Source of the DNA: Deltaproteobacteria bacterium
GTDB lineage: Bacteria; Desulfobacterota; DSM-4660; Desulfatiglandales; HGW-15
Assembly (NCBI GenBank): GCA_020342025.1
Contig: CP070840.1
Coordinates: 1,008,981 to 1,028,336 of the forward strand
Direction of reading: 5' to 3'
Length of the DNA stretch: 19,356 nt
Shown: positions 6,287 through 13,520 of the stretch, one piece after another
Numbering within the stretch: position 1 is the stretch's first letter
How the letters are laid out: every line of letters begins with the position of its first letter
Position numbers and translations under genes: made by a program
Notes under the pieces: model-generated
What the model saw: only the letters and a program-made list of their open reading frames with translations
Databases searched by the model: none
Told to the model about the DNA's origin: nothing

Positions 6287-9199
6287 TTAAAGCACCTTTA
6301 ACACCTCCAGCCATCCTGGCCGTTCAGCTTGGGCTCCCTGGATCGCGCTCTCAGAGCCAAGCACCTTAACCAGACCTTCCTCTTTGACCTTGTCTAATGC
6401 CTCCGCAAAGGCCGTAAAGTGTCTGGCAGTGGTACTCAAAACCTCTTCCCTCAACTTCTGGCGCTCCCCATCCGTTTCACCAGACAAGTGGCGCACCATG
6501 GAGGTATATCCCTTCGCATCGGGCAGCTTATATTGGTCCAGGTCGCCGATGGTGCCGATAATGCTTTTCGTAAGTTCATCCTCATGAAGTTTGAGCTCCC
6601 TCAAGTACCTGGCCGTTTCATCAAATACCTCGAGGGTCTTGAGCAGATTCGGATCCCTATAGGAGACAAAGGACAACACGCCAGAGAGACGGTCAAATGA
6701 ACAAAAGGCCCCGTATGCCCCACCCTGTACGCGGATGCGTTCCCAAAGCCAGGCTGTTCGGAGATAGCGGCATATCACGTGGGCCGACCCATGAAAACGA
6801 TAACCCGATTGGTAAATGTTGGTCCCTTTCCCCACGTAATTGACTTGAGCTGGAATGGTCATGCCCTCAAAATCGGAAGGGGTTTCAGGCGTCCACTCCC
6901 CATCTCTTGAATCCGTGGCTGGCAAATTATCTAGAAACTCATTGACTAGGGGCTGGAATTCAGACCATCCCTCCTCATCCAGGGTCACATTGACAATCAT
7001 GGCATTTCTGTTGAGGAGTGTATTCCGCATCTCTTCAAGATCAGCGATTACGCCTGGCCAGTCCGCATCAACAGCCTTTGCTAGACTGCGCAGGAAGAAG
7101 AGGTAGCTCACCCCATTCATTTGTTCAGCGGCCCAGTCGGCCTCGTGAAAGTGAGAGCGTAGACGTAAATTGACCATTTGATGCCCTGCGGGCACCAGCT
7201 TCTCTTCTTGCCTCGCTTTTGCCTCCAGGACCATTTGCCGGAAGCGCTCCTGGTTGTCCAACCTTACGCTGCGTAGCACATCTGTTATGATGTTCATCAG
7301 TTCAGCGGTCTGAGATTGCATCGCCTTGCCCCTCAGAAATAACCAGGCCGCTGCTGTCTCACCTTTTTTAACAACCGAGGTGAAGGAAGTGGGATGGATT
7401 CCCCCTGTCTTCCGACTTATGCGCTGGGTGAGGGCGACGTAATCCTCCTCTTCCGTGCCCATCTCCAACAGGGCCCGTCCAAAAAGGCGGACATAGGGGA
7501 GATATTTCTGAGGCAAGGCATGGAGATTGAAGCCCAGGTCAAGGTAGGCGATGCCGTTAGTGAAAAGGTCATGATACAGAACAGGTGTCTTTTCTTGTTT
7601 AAGGGATGTCAAAGGGATCGTCTTATTTTCCCTGTCCATATCTTCGAGTCTTAACGTGGGGATGGTTGCAAGGGCCTCTGGGGTATCTGGGGTCTCCTGC
7701 ATGCGTTTTAACGCTTTGGTATTGGAGATCACTTCCTGCAAACCCACCGAATTCATGGTCTCACGGGCCTTGGCCAATTTTTCCCGTTCTGCTGCCTCCT
7801 TCTTTTCTGCCAGCCCTGTATCTGGTTTGAGGATGAGGGTCGTGCGGTGTGGGTTTTTTAGAAACATGCGATCTATCATCTCTTCAAAAAAGGATTTATG
7901 GAGGAGGAGTTTAGACTTAACGGCATCCAGAGGGGCTTCAAAGGCAACCAGTGCCAGAGGATCTTCTTCGTGCAACCAGGTGGTTAGCGCTCGCAACATG
8001 AGCGCCAGTCCCCGGGGAAAGTGCCCCGTATTGTTCTCTCGAAGGGTGAATTCGATGGTGTTCAAGGCAGCTTCAGTGGTGTGGGGATCTATGCCCTCTT
8101 CCACAAGGCGGGTCAAGGTCTCCAAGATCAGGTTCTCCACCTTATCCGCATCCTCCAAGGCAATCCCCTTGAGGCCCGTGGAAAAATACATCTGTCGCAA
8201 TTCACTCCCGAGTCCCTCCCCGGCAAGATCCTCTCCCAATTTCGAGTCAATAAGGGCCTTGCGCAAGGGAGAACCCGGCATTCCGAGAAGTATATACGCC
8301 AAGATATGAAATGCCAGGTTCTGCTCTCTGTCGGCGGTCTCTATAAGCAACCAGTTCAACGTGACCATACCCTTTGATCCATCGCCCCCTCCTGCAGCAA
8401 ACGGTCGGGTAAGTCGTCTGGGGCTGTCAAATGGCTGTTGTGGCTGGACACCAGAATGAACCTCTAATCGATCAAAGTTCCTGAGATAGTCGTTTATAAG
8501 TTTTAGACGTTTTTTAGGATCATCGTCGCCGTAAAAATATACACGCGCATTGGAAGGGTGATAGTACTTCTCATGAAACGCCTTGAATTGCTCGAAGGTA
8601 AGACTCGGAATCTCCTCAGGGCGCCCTCCTGAATCAAAGCCGTAGCTGTTATCAGGGAATAGGGACTCTTGGGAGTACTCTGCCAGAAGGCTGTCAGGAG
8701 ATGAATAGACGCCTTTCATCTCGCTGAAAACAACGCCTTTATAGGTGAGCGGCTCCTCCGGCTTCTGCAGATCAAAATGCCACCCCTCCTGCTGGAGGAT
8801 AAAAGGCGTCAGTCGGGGATAAAAGACCGCGTCAAGATAGACGTCAATAAGGTTGTAGAAGTCCTGTACGTTTTGACTGGCCACAGGATAACAAGTTTTG
8901 TCAGGATACGTCATGGCATTGAGAAAGGTCTGCACCGAACTCTTCAAAAGCTCCACAAAAGGTTCTTTGATCGGGTATTTTCTTGATCCGCACAGTACCG
9001 AGTGTTCCAGAATATGGGCCACGCCCGTTGAATCGGCGGGCGGCGTGCGAAAGGTGATGCCAAAGACTTTGTTTTCATCATCATTGATAAGAGATAACAA
9101 CTCGGCGCCGGTCTTGACGTGACGGAATAGTTCTGCCTTTGTTTTCAATTCAGGGATATCCTGTTCGCGTATCCTTTCAAAACCATGAATGACTGCCAT
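6287..9199 (-). CDS. M16C family zinc metallopeptidase (PreP / presequence-protease-like)
   Basis: A 970-residue cytosolic-type peptidase (no signal peptide) of the insulinase superfamily. Its closest pattern is the PreP/falcilysin group, which degrades unstructured peptides in a closed chamber. The inverted zinc motif HILEH is at 62-66 (H62, E65, H66). The context HSVLCGSRKYPIKEPF and NAMTYPDKTCYPVAS is PreP-like, and the third ligand is E160 in VVFSEMKG. The second half holds the C-terminal M16 domains, including the conserved RVQGGAYG segment. Start ATG 9199 is chosen over 9217 because GGAGG lies 5 nt before it. It ends just before the aro operon promoter with no terminator of its own except the attenuator hairpin. 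The substrate is unknown; peptide turnover is the family role. Confidence 0.9.
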   Translation of the reverse strand: MAVIHGFERIREQDIPELKTKAELFRHVKTGAELLSLINDDENKVFGITFRTPPADSTGVAHILEHSVLCGSRKYPIKEPFVELLKSSVQTFLNAMTYPDKTCYPVASQNVQDFYNLIDVYLDAVFYPRLTPFILQQEGWHFDLQKPEEPLTYKGVVFSEMKGVYSSPDSLLAEYSQESLFPDNSYGFDSGGRPEEIPSLTFEQFKAFHEKYYHPSNARVYFYGDDDPKKRLKLINDYLRNFDRLEVHSGVQPQQPFDSPRRLTRPFAAGGGDGSKGMVTLNWLLIETADREQNLAFHILAYILLGMPGSPLRKALIDSKLGEDLAGEGLGSELRQMYFSTGLKGIALEDADKVENLILETLTRLVEEGIDPHTTEAALNTIEFTLRENNTGHFPRGLALMLRALTTWLHEEDPLALVAFEAPLDAVKSKLLLHKSFFEEMIDRMFLKNPHRTTLILKPDTGLAEKKEAAEREKLAKARETMNSVGLQEVISNTKALKRMQETPDTPEALATIPTLRLEDMDRENKTIPLTSLKQEKTPVLYHDLFTNGIAYLDLGFNLHALPQKYLPYVRLFGRALLEMGTEEEDYVALTQRISRKTGGIHPTSFTSVVKKGETAAAWLFLRGKAMQSQTAELMNIITDVLRSVRLDNQERFRQMVLEAKARQEEKLVPAGHQMVNLRLRSHFHEADWAAEQMNGVSYLFFLRSLAKAVDADWPGVIADLEEMRNTLLNRNAMIVNVTLDEEGWSEFQPLVNEFLDNLPATDSRDGEWTPETPSDFEGMTIPAQVNYVGKGTNIYQSGYRFHGSAHVICRYLRTAWLWERIRVQGGAYGAFCSFDRLSGVLSFVSYRDPNLLKTLEVFDETARYLRELKLHEDELTKSIIGTIGDLDQYKLPDAKGYTSMVRHLSGETDGERQKLREEVLSTTARHFTAFAEALDKVKEEGLVKVLGSESAIQGAQAERPGWLEVLKVL

Positions 9200-9237
9200 G
9201 GGTTCCTCCAATCTCATGGAATGATTTTCAATCCTTT

Positions 9238-9268
9238 ATTATATAACACCTCCCACTCCCACATTCAA
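9238..9268 (-). promoter_or_regulatory. Probable promoter of the M16 peptidase gene
   Basis: On the minus strand TTGAAT (9268-9263) is followed by an overlapping AT-rich -10 region, TATATAAT. It gives TATATA at 17 bp spacing or a perfect TATAAT (9243-9238) at 19 bp. Transcription would start about 30 nt before the preferred ATG at 9199. Confidence 0.5.
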
Positions 9269-9503
9269 TTTGTTCATCATTTATCCCCACATCAAGAATT
9301 CATATCTCCAAAATTCACCGTCTAATTCAAGTTTCATTACAAAAAGCAGCGCATTTTTGAGGTTTCCTGATCACCAGCCGTGCACCTCCCTGCTTGACTC
9401 CCGTAATTCAATCTTCTATATTTGCTAAACCCGAAAGGGGCCCATAGCCCCACGATTTCTTGGTAACGTTCAGAAGTGTTGGCATTAGATTTTTTTATTC
9501 GGA
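9269..9503. other. Intergenic stretch without recognisable gene
   Basis: This is the left part of the 607-bp gap between the divergent peptidase and TRAP genes. I see no convincing coding frame. The only structure noted is a short inverted repeat GGGGC-CCATA-GCCCC near 9437-9451. The right part of the gap holds structured element B and the dctP leader. Confidence 0.5.
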
Positions 9504-9703
9504 GGTAATGCTGGTCTCCGAAAGGTGGTATCTCAAAAAAAATTCCACCCAAACTCCGCAGTGGTCTGATTTTTGAGGCTTTACGCCCGTAAACATATCG
9601 CAGAATGTCCCGTTCTTATTTAAGAAATCTCTGTTAAAGCCCCAAAAATCAGACCACCGGCTATGAGCCAAATAGATACTGCCTTGCGGAGATTAGCATT
9701 ACC
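9504..9703 (+). repeat. Structured double-stem element, copy B (covaries with copy A at 4173-4356)
   Basis: The outer stem P1 (9504-9533 with 9674-9703, beginning GGTAATGCT and ending AGCATTACC) pairs at about 29 of 30 positions; four of those are G-U when the plus strand is read as RNA. The inner stem P2 is 22 bp (9561-9582 with 9636-9657, beginning GTGGTCTGATTTTTG) with one mismatch. The 19-nt ATCTCAAAAAAAATTCCAC (9530-9548) is identical to copy A, and AGAT, GCCTTG and CTCTGTTAAA are also shared. The apical loop is 53 nt (38 in copy A). It lies about 100 bp upstream of dctP in the same orientation, so it would be in a dctP leader if transcription starts further upstream. The family is not recognised. 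Confidence 0.82.
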
Positions 9704-9806
9704 GGAGAATCAGCTAGTCACCCGTGACTTACCCTTTGAGAAGATTGTGCTAAACGTCTGAACGTTACTCATCTTTGGATCAAAATCCCACAGGGGAGGA
9801 AAAGCC

Positions 9807-10793
9807 ATGAAACGTTTCTTAACCCTCAGTATGCTTCTTCTCTTAGGTCTTACTTTCCTCGTTTCATTCCCGGTATATGCCAAAATCACTCTCAAACTGG
9901 CCGTCGTTACACCTCCCCACCATGCCTACGCCCTTGGCGCCGAGGAATTTGCCCGACTGGTGAAAGATGGAAGTGGAGGCGAGGTCATTGTCAAGGTGTA
10001 TGCGGGGGGTCAACTGGGTAAGGGGGAACGGGAACTGCTGGAGGGCCTGCAGCTGGGGACTATTCATCTGGCGGTCACGGCCACAGGGCCTGTCTCCAAT
10101 TTTAGCCCCAGCATGGGTGTGGTTGATTTGCCCTTCCTTTTCACCAGCCCTGAGCATGTGGACAAAGTCCTGGACGGTGGTGTGGGGAGAGAACTTCTCA
10201 ATGACCTTGAATCCGCCCGTATCAAGGGCCTCTCCTTCTTTGAAAATGGCTTCAGAAGCTTCACAAACTCCAGGCGGCGACTTAGAAAACCCGAGGATTT
10301 TATAGGGCTCAAGTTCCGGACCATGGAAAACCCCGTCCATTTGGCCTCGGTCCGTCAGTTAGGGGCTCAGGCAGTGCCCATGAGCTGGGGGGAAGTCTAC
10401 ACCTCGTTGCAGACCAAGGTCATCGATGGCCAAGAAAACCCGGTTGCCATCATCCATGCCTACAAATTGAACGAGGTCCAAAAATATCTGAGCCTAACCG
10501 GTCACTTTTACTCCCCCGCGCCCTTGAGCATGAGCCTCAAGAGTTTCAAACAACTCAAGCCAGAGTGGCAACAGCTCTTTCTGAAAGCGGCGCTCGATGC
10601 AGCGGCCTTTGAACGGAAGATTATCAGAGACAATGAGGCCAGGCAGCTCAAAGACTTGAAGGCTCAAGGCATGGTCGTGGATGCCGTAGACAAGAGCCTT
10701 TTCATTGATGCCATGGCCCCGGTCTACGACAACTTCTCCATGAAATACCCCGAATGGAAGAAGATCCTTAAGAAGATCAGAGCGACCCAATAA
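9807..10793 (+). CDS. dctP: TRAP transporter solute-binding protein, DctP family
   Basis: Periplasmic binding protein that captures an organic-acid-type substrate and delivers it to the DctQM permease. It has 328 residues with a clear signal peptide (MKRFLTLSM, hydrophobic core, cleavage likely after VYA at 25). Family motifs are AGGQLGKGERELLEGLQLGTIHLAV and the specificity segment GLKFRTMENPVHLASVRQLGAQAVPMSWGEVYTSLQTKVIDGQENP. R171 corresponds to the conserved arginine that binds a substrate carboxylate in this family. A GGGGAGGAAAAGCC ribosome site precedes the ATG. It is first of three TRAP genes. The substrate cannot be told from sequence; a C4-dicarboxylate or other carboxylate is the family expectation. 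Confidence 0.95.
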   Translation: MKRFLTLSMLLLLGLTFLVSFPVYAKITLKLAVVTPPHHAYALGAEEFARLVKDGSGGEVIVKVYAGGQLGKGERELLEGLQLGTIHLAVTATGPVSNFSPSMGVVDLPFLFTSPEHVDKVLDGGVGRELLNDLESARIKGLSFFENGFRSFTNSRRRLRKPEDFIGLKFRTMENPVHLASVRQLGAQAVPMSWGEVYTSLQTKVIDGQENPVAIIHAYKLNEVQKYLSLTGHFYSPAPLSMSLKSFKQLKPEWQQLFLKAALDAAAFERKIIRDNEARQLKDLKAQGMVVDAVDKSLFIDAMAPVYDNFSMKYPEWKKILKKIRATQ

Positions 10794-10845
10794 GTCTTAT
10801 CCCGCAAATATGAAAACTCTCCTCAGGACGTGTCCTATAAACCTA

Positions 10846-10876
10846 AAGCCCACCCCCTTTTGATGGGGGAGGGCTT
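10846..10876 (+). promoter_or_regulatory. Intercistronic hairpin between dctP and dctQ
   Basis: AAGCCC-A-CCCCC (10846-10857) pairs with GGGGG-A-GGGCTT (10865-10876) around a 7-nt loop, with one A-A mismatch. There is no U-tract, so it is not a typical terminator. It more likely stabilises the dctP message end or dampens expression of the membrane genes relative to the binding protein. Confidence 0.7.
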
Positions 10877-10920
10877 CGGCGCGAAAAAATTGTGAAAGAC
10901 GAAAAATCTAGGGTGAAAGA

Positions 10921-11439
10921 ATGAGGTTAATCAATATATCAATAGACGTCCCCCATTTTGTAAGCGATTTTCTGAACCGTATCTGTGAAGTGGCGCTGAT
11001 CATCTTATTGGTGGCTATGGCAGTCGTCGTCTTCCTGCAGGTGCTGTTCCGCTACGTGCTCCACCTTCCCCTATTCTGGACTGAAGAGTTTGCCCGCTAT
11101 TGTCTGGTCTGGGCCTCTCTACTGGGAGCGGCAGTCGCCCTCAAGAGAGGAGAACACATCGCGGTCACCTTTTTCTTGAATAACTTTCCCAAAAGGGCGG
11201 CCAGGACCTTGACCGTGGTTGCTCAAATCTCAGTCCTCCTTATTCTGGCGGTCATGGCGTGGGGTGGGATCAAACTGGTTCTGGTGACGAGCGCCCAACT
11301 CAGCCCGGCCCTCCGCATCCCCATGGCGGTACCCTACCTGGCCCTACCCATAGGCTCAACGGTCATGCTGTTCCACGTGCTTAGCTCTATGATGCAAAGA
11401 CCGGACAGAACCCATGACCAGGACTCCGCTTGGCCCTAG
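10921..11439 (+). CDS. dctQ: TRAP transporter small permease subunit, DctQ family
   Basis: Small integral membrane subunit of 172 residues with four predicted membrane segments, at roughly 18-42, 55-72, 93-117 and 134-155. The family motif region LPLFWTEEFARYCLVWASLLGAAVALKRGEHI is intact. It pairs with DctM in the inner membrane to use an ion gradient for uptake. It lies 127 bp after dctP, beyond the hairpin, and 21 bp before dctM. The ribosome site is weak (AGGGTGAAAGA before ATG). Confidence 0.93.
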   Translation: MRLINISIDVPHFVSDFLNRICEVALIILLVAMAVVVFLQVLFRYVLHLPLFWTEEFARYCLVWASLLGAAVALKRGEHIAVTFFLNNFPKRAARTLTVVAQISVLLILAVMAWGGIKLVLVTSAQLSPALRIPMAVPYLALPIGSTVMLFHVLSSMMQRPDRTHDQDSAWP

Positions 11440-11460
11440 CACGAGAGGATCTCAGTTCCC

Positions 11461-12756
11461 ATGCTGGTATTGACCCTGTTGGTATCCTTTTTCTTTTTTT
11501 TGATCATCGGCGTCCCAGTCGCCTTTGTCTTGGGACTCACGCCTCTGGTGGCCCTCATTACCCAGGGAGAAACCCCGCTCGTTTTGGTGGCCCAGCGAAT
11601 TTTCACCGGCATGGACTCCCCGGTCCTCATGGCTGTCCCCTTCTTCATCTTGGCCGGGAACATCATGAGCGCCGGCGGTATGACCCAGCGCCTGGTGAAA
11701 TTCTGCAACGTCCTTGTAGGCCCCCTTCGAGGTGGCCTGGCCTACATCAATGTAGCCATCAGCATGCTTTTTGCCGGCATCACAGGCGCGGCCGTAGCCG
11801 ACACCAGTGCGGTGGGCTCCATCCTCATCCCAGCCATGAAGAAAGAGGGTTACGACAGTGACTTCTCGGCCGCCGTTACAGCCACCTCCTCGACCATCGG
11901 ACCGGTCATCCCCCCCTCCATCCCTTTCATCATTTATGGTGTCCTGGGCGAGGTTTCCATAGCCTCTCTCTTTCTGGCTGGATTCGTGCCTGGCATCTTA
12001 TTGGGCCTCTTCCAGATGGTGGTGATTTGGTTTTACGCCCGGAAGAGGCAATACCCCAAGCGTGGTCGTCCCCCATTTCGGGAGGCAATCAGAGTGAGCC
12101 TGGACGCGTTCCTCGTACTTCTCATGCCGATCATCATTTTGGGCGGCATCCTGAGCGGTATCTTCACACCCACAGAGAGCGCATGTATCGCTCTCTTTTA
12201 TGCCCTCTTCATTGGCCTGTTCGTTTATCGGGACATTCATCTCAGAGACCTGCCCCAGATTCTCACCAGAACCGGTGCCACCAGCTCGCTGGTCATGCTG
12301 GTCATCGGCACGGCCAGTATCTTTTCCTGGCTTCTGGCCAGCGAAGAGATTCCTCTCTCGTTCACAGACGCCATCTTGGCCTTGACCCATAATAAGGTCC
12401 TGATTCTCCTTCTGGTGAATATACTTTTACTTATTATCGGCACGTTCATGGAAACCACTGCCTCTCTGATCATCCTGACACCTGTCTTGCTCCCCCTCAT
12501 GTCGAAAATAGGTGTGGACCCACTGCATTTCGGCGTGATTCTCGTTCTCAATCTGGTTATCGGCCTGACCACACCGCCCGTGGGCGTCTGTTTGTTTGTC
12601 GCCTGCTCCATCGGCAAGACCAATTTGGAGAGGCTTTCAAGAGCCATCTTCCCCTTTTTGGTGGCCTCCATCGCCGTTCTGATCATTTGCACCTATTGGG
12701 AGGGGCTCATCATGGCCATACCCAAGCTCTTTGGGTACAAGCCCCTCATCCCGTAG
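11461..12756 (+). CDS. dctM: TRAP transporter large permease subunit, DctM family
   Basis: Transport-channel subunit of 431 residues with about a dozen hydrophobic segments. Hallmarks include MAVPFFILAGNIMSAGGMTQRLVKF, the GAAVADTSAVGSILIPAMKKEGY loop, ATSSTIGPVIPPSIPFIIYG and the C-terminal GLTTPPVGVCLFV. The lengths and order dctP-dctQ-dctM match the standard operon, and all three appear intact. The ribosome site is poor (GAGAGGAT about 12 nt upstream), so coupling to dctQ translation is possible. Confidence 0.95.
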   Translation: MLVLTLLVSFFFFLIIGVPVAFVLGLTPLVALITQGETPLVLVAQRIFTGMDSPVLMAVPFFILAGNIMSAGGMTQRLVKFCNVLVGPLRGGLAYINVAISMLFAGITGAAVADTSAVGSILIPAMKKEGYDSDFSAAVTATSSTIGPVIPPSIPFIIYGVLGEVSIASLFLAGFVPGILLGLFQMVVIWFYARKRQYPKRGRPPFREAIRVSLDAFLVLLMPIIILGGILSGIFTPTESACIALFYALFIGLFVYRDIHLRDLPQILTRTGATSSLVMLVIGTASIFSWLLASEEIPLSFTDAILALTHNKVLILLLVNILLLIIGTFMETTASLIILTPVLLPLMSKIGVDPLHFGVILVLNLVIGLTTPPVGVCLFVACSIGKTNLERLSRAIFPFLVASIAVLIICTYWEGLIMAIPKLFGYKPLIP

Positions 12757-12785
12757 GCAGTCGGCTCGCTGCATTTGATATCCAG

Positions 12786-12817
12786 TACTCCAGCACTCCA
12801 ACACTCCATTACTCCAG
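12786..12817. repeat. Four tandem 8-bp ACTCCA repeats
   Basis: Four successive 8-mers of the form NACTCCAN (TACTCCAG, CACTCCAA, CACTCCAT, TACTCCAG) lie in the 113-bp gap between the convergent dctM and Nudix genes. This is a simple-sequence repeat with no evident function. No clear terminator is seen in the same gap. Confidence 0.75.
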
Positions 12818-12869
12818 GATTGCAAGGGCATTGGGAACAAGGGCGTTATAGAGCTTGGGCTGGGCAAAA

Positions 12870-13439
12870 TTATAAAGACCCTGCGGACGAGAGGCGGGGC
12901 AAATACTCCATGTAAAACCGATAAAAGGCGGCAAGGACCAGGGAATGGCTGATCTTCCCCTCACGAATAAGGCGGGGTATGACATCCAGAGGCCTGAGCA
13001 GCACCTCGATATCTTCCTTCTCATCCTGTTCTTGTTTCCCCACCAGGGATACGTCCCGTGCCAGATAAGTATAACACTTGTTGTTGAGAAAGGCGGGATT
13101 GGGAAGCACGCTCCCTAACAGGATCATTTCTAATTCCTCATACCCCGTCTCTTCACGCAGTTCCCGGCGAGCCGCTTTTTCAGGGGAGTCATGGGGTTCC
13201 ACAATCCCCCCGGGGATTTCAAGTGTGACCTCCTTGATGCCATGGCGGTACTGACTGATGAGAACCACCTCATTCTGAGGAGTCAGGGGGATCACATTAA
13301 CCCAATTTGTGGACTCCAGGATATAGAAATTGTGCACCTCGTTGGTGCGGGGAGATTGAGCCCGATCTATTCGGAGGCTAAAGATCTTAAACGATTCGCG
13401 GGGTTGGCTGTCGATCAGTTTCCATGGCTTTGGCGGCAT
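12870..13439 (-). CDS. Nudix hydrolase, ADP-ribose pyrophosphatase-like
   Basis: Cytosolic hydrolase of a nucleoside diphosphate linked to another moiety; ADP-ribose or a similar nucleotide sugar is likely from the overall pattern (N-terminal beta domain, then QYRHG...TLEIPGG before the box). It has 189 residues from ATG 13439, which is preceded by AAAGGAA. The Nudix box runs from G78 to Y100 and ends RELREETGY (92-100). The first box acidic position is Asp (D84) rather than the usual Glu, a conservative change. The open frame extends 25 residues further upstream, but that part does not look like the family. It lies 81 bp after the helicase gene on the same strand, probably co-transcribed. 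Confidence 0.88.
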   Translation of the reverse strand: MPPKPWKLIDSQPRESFKIFSLRIDRAQSPRTNEVHNFYILESTNWVNVIPLTPQNEVVLISQYRHGIKEVTLEIPGGIVEPHDSPEKAARRELREETGYEELEMILLGSVLPNPAFLNNKCYTYLARDVSLVGKQEQDEKEDIEVLLRPLDVIPRLIREGKISHSLVLAAFYRFYMEYLPRLSSAGSL

Positions 13440-13520
13440 GGCAATCGTTCCTTTCAGAGTGGCGTTTTGGCCTCTATTTTTGGGAATATAGTGTAGAAAG
13501 GCTACAAGGCTCAAGAGAAA

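Noticed and set aside
7656..8309. 217-codon plus-strand open frame
   Set aside because: Antisense to the M16 peptidase, no family features, low-complexity Ser/Arg-rich composition typical of a shadow frame.
11430..11861. 143-codon plus-strand frame overlapping dctM
   Set aside because: Out-of-frame shadow of dctM. The dctM frame has full family motifs and membrane segments.
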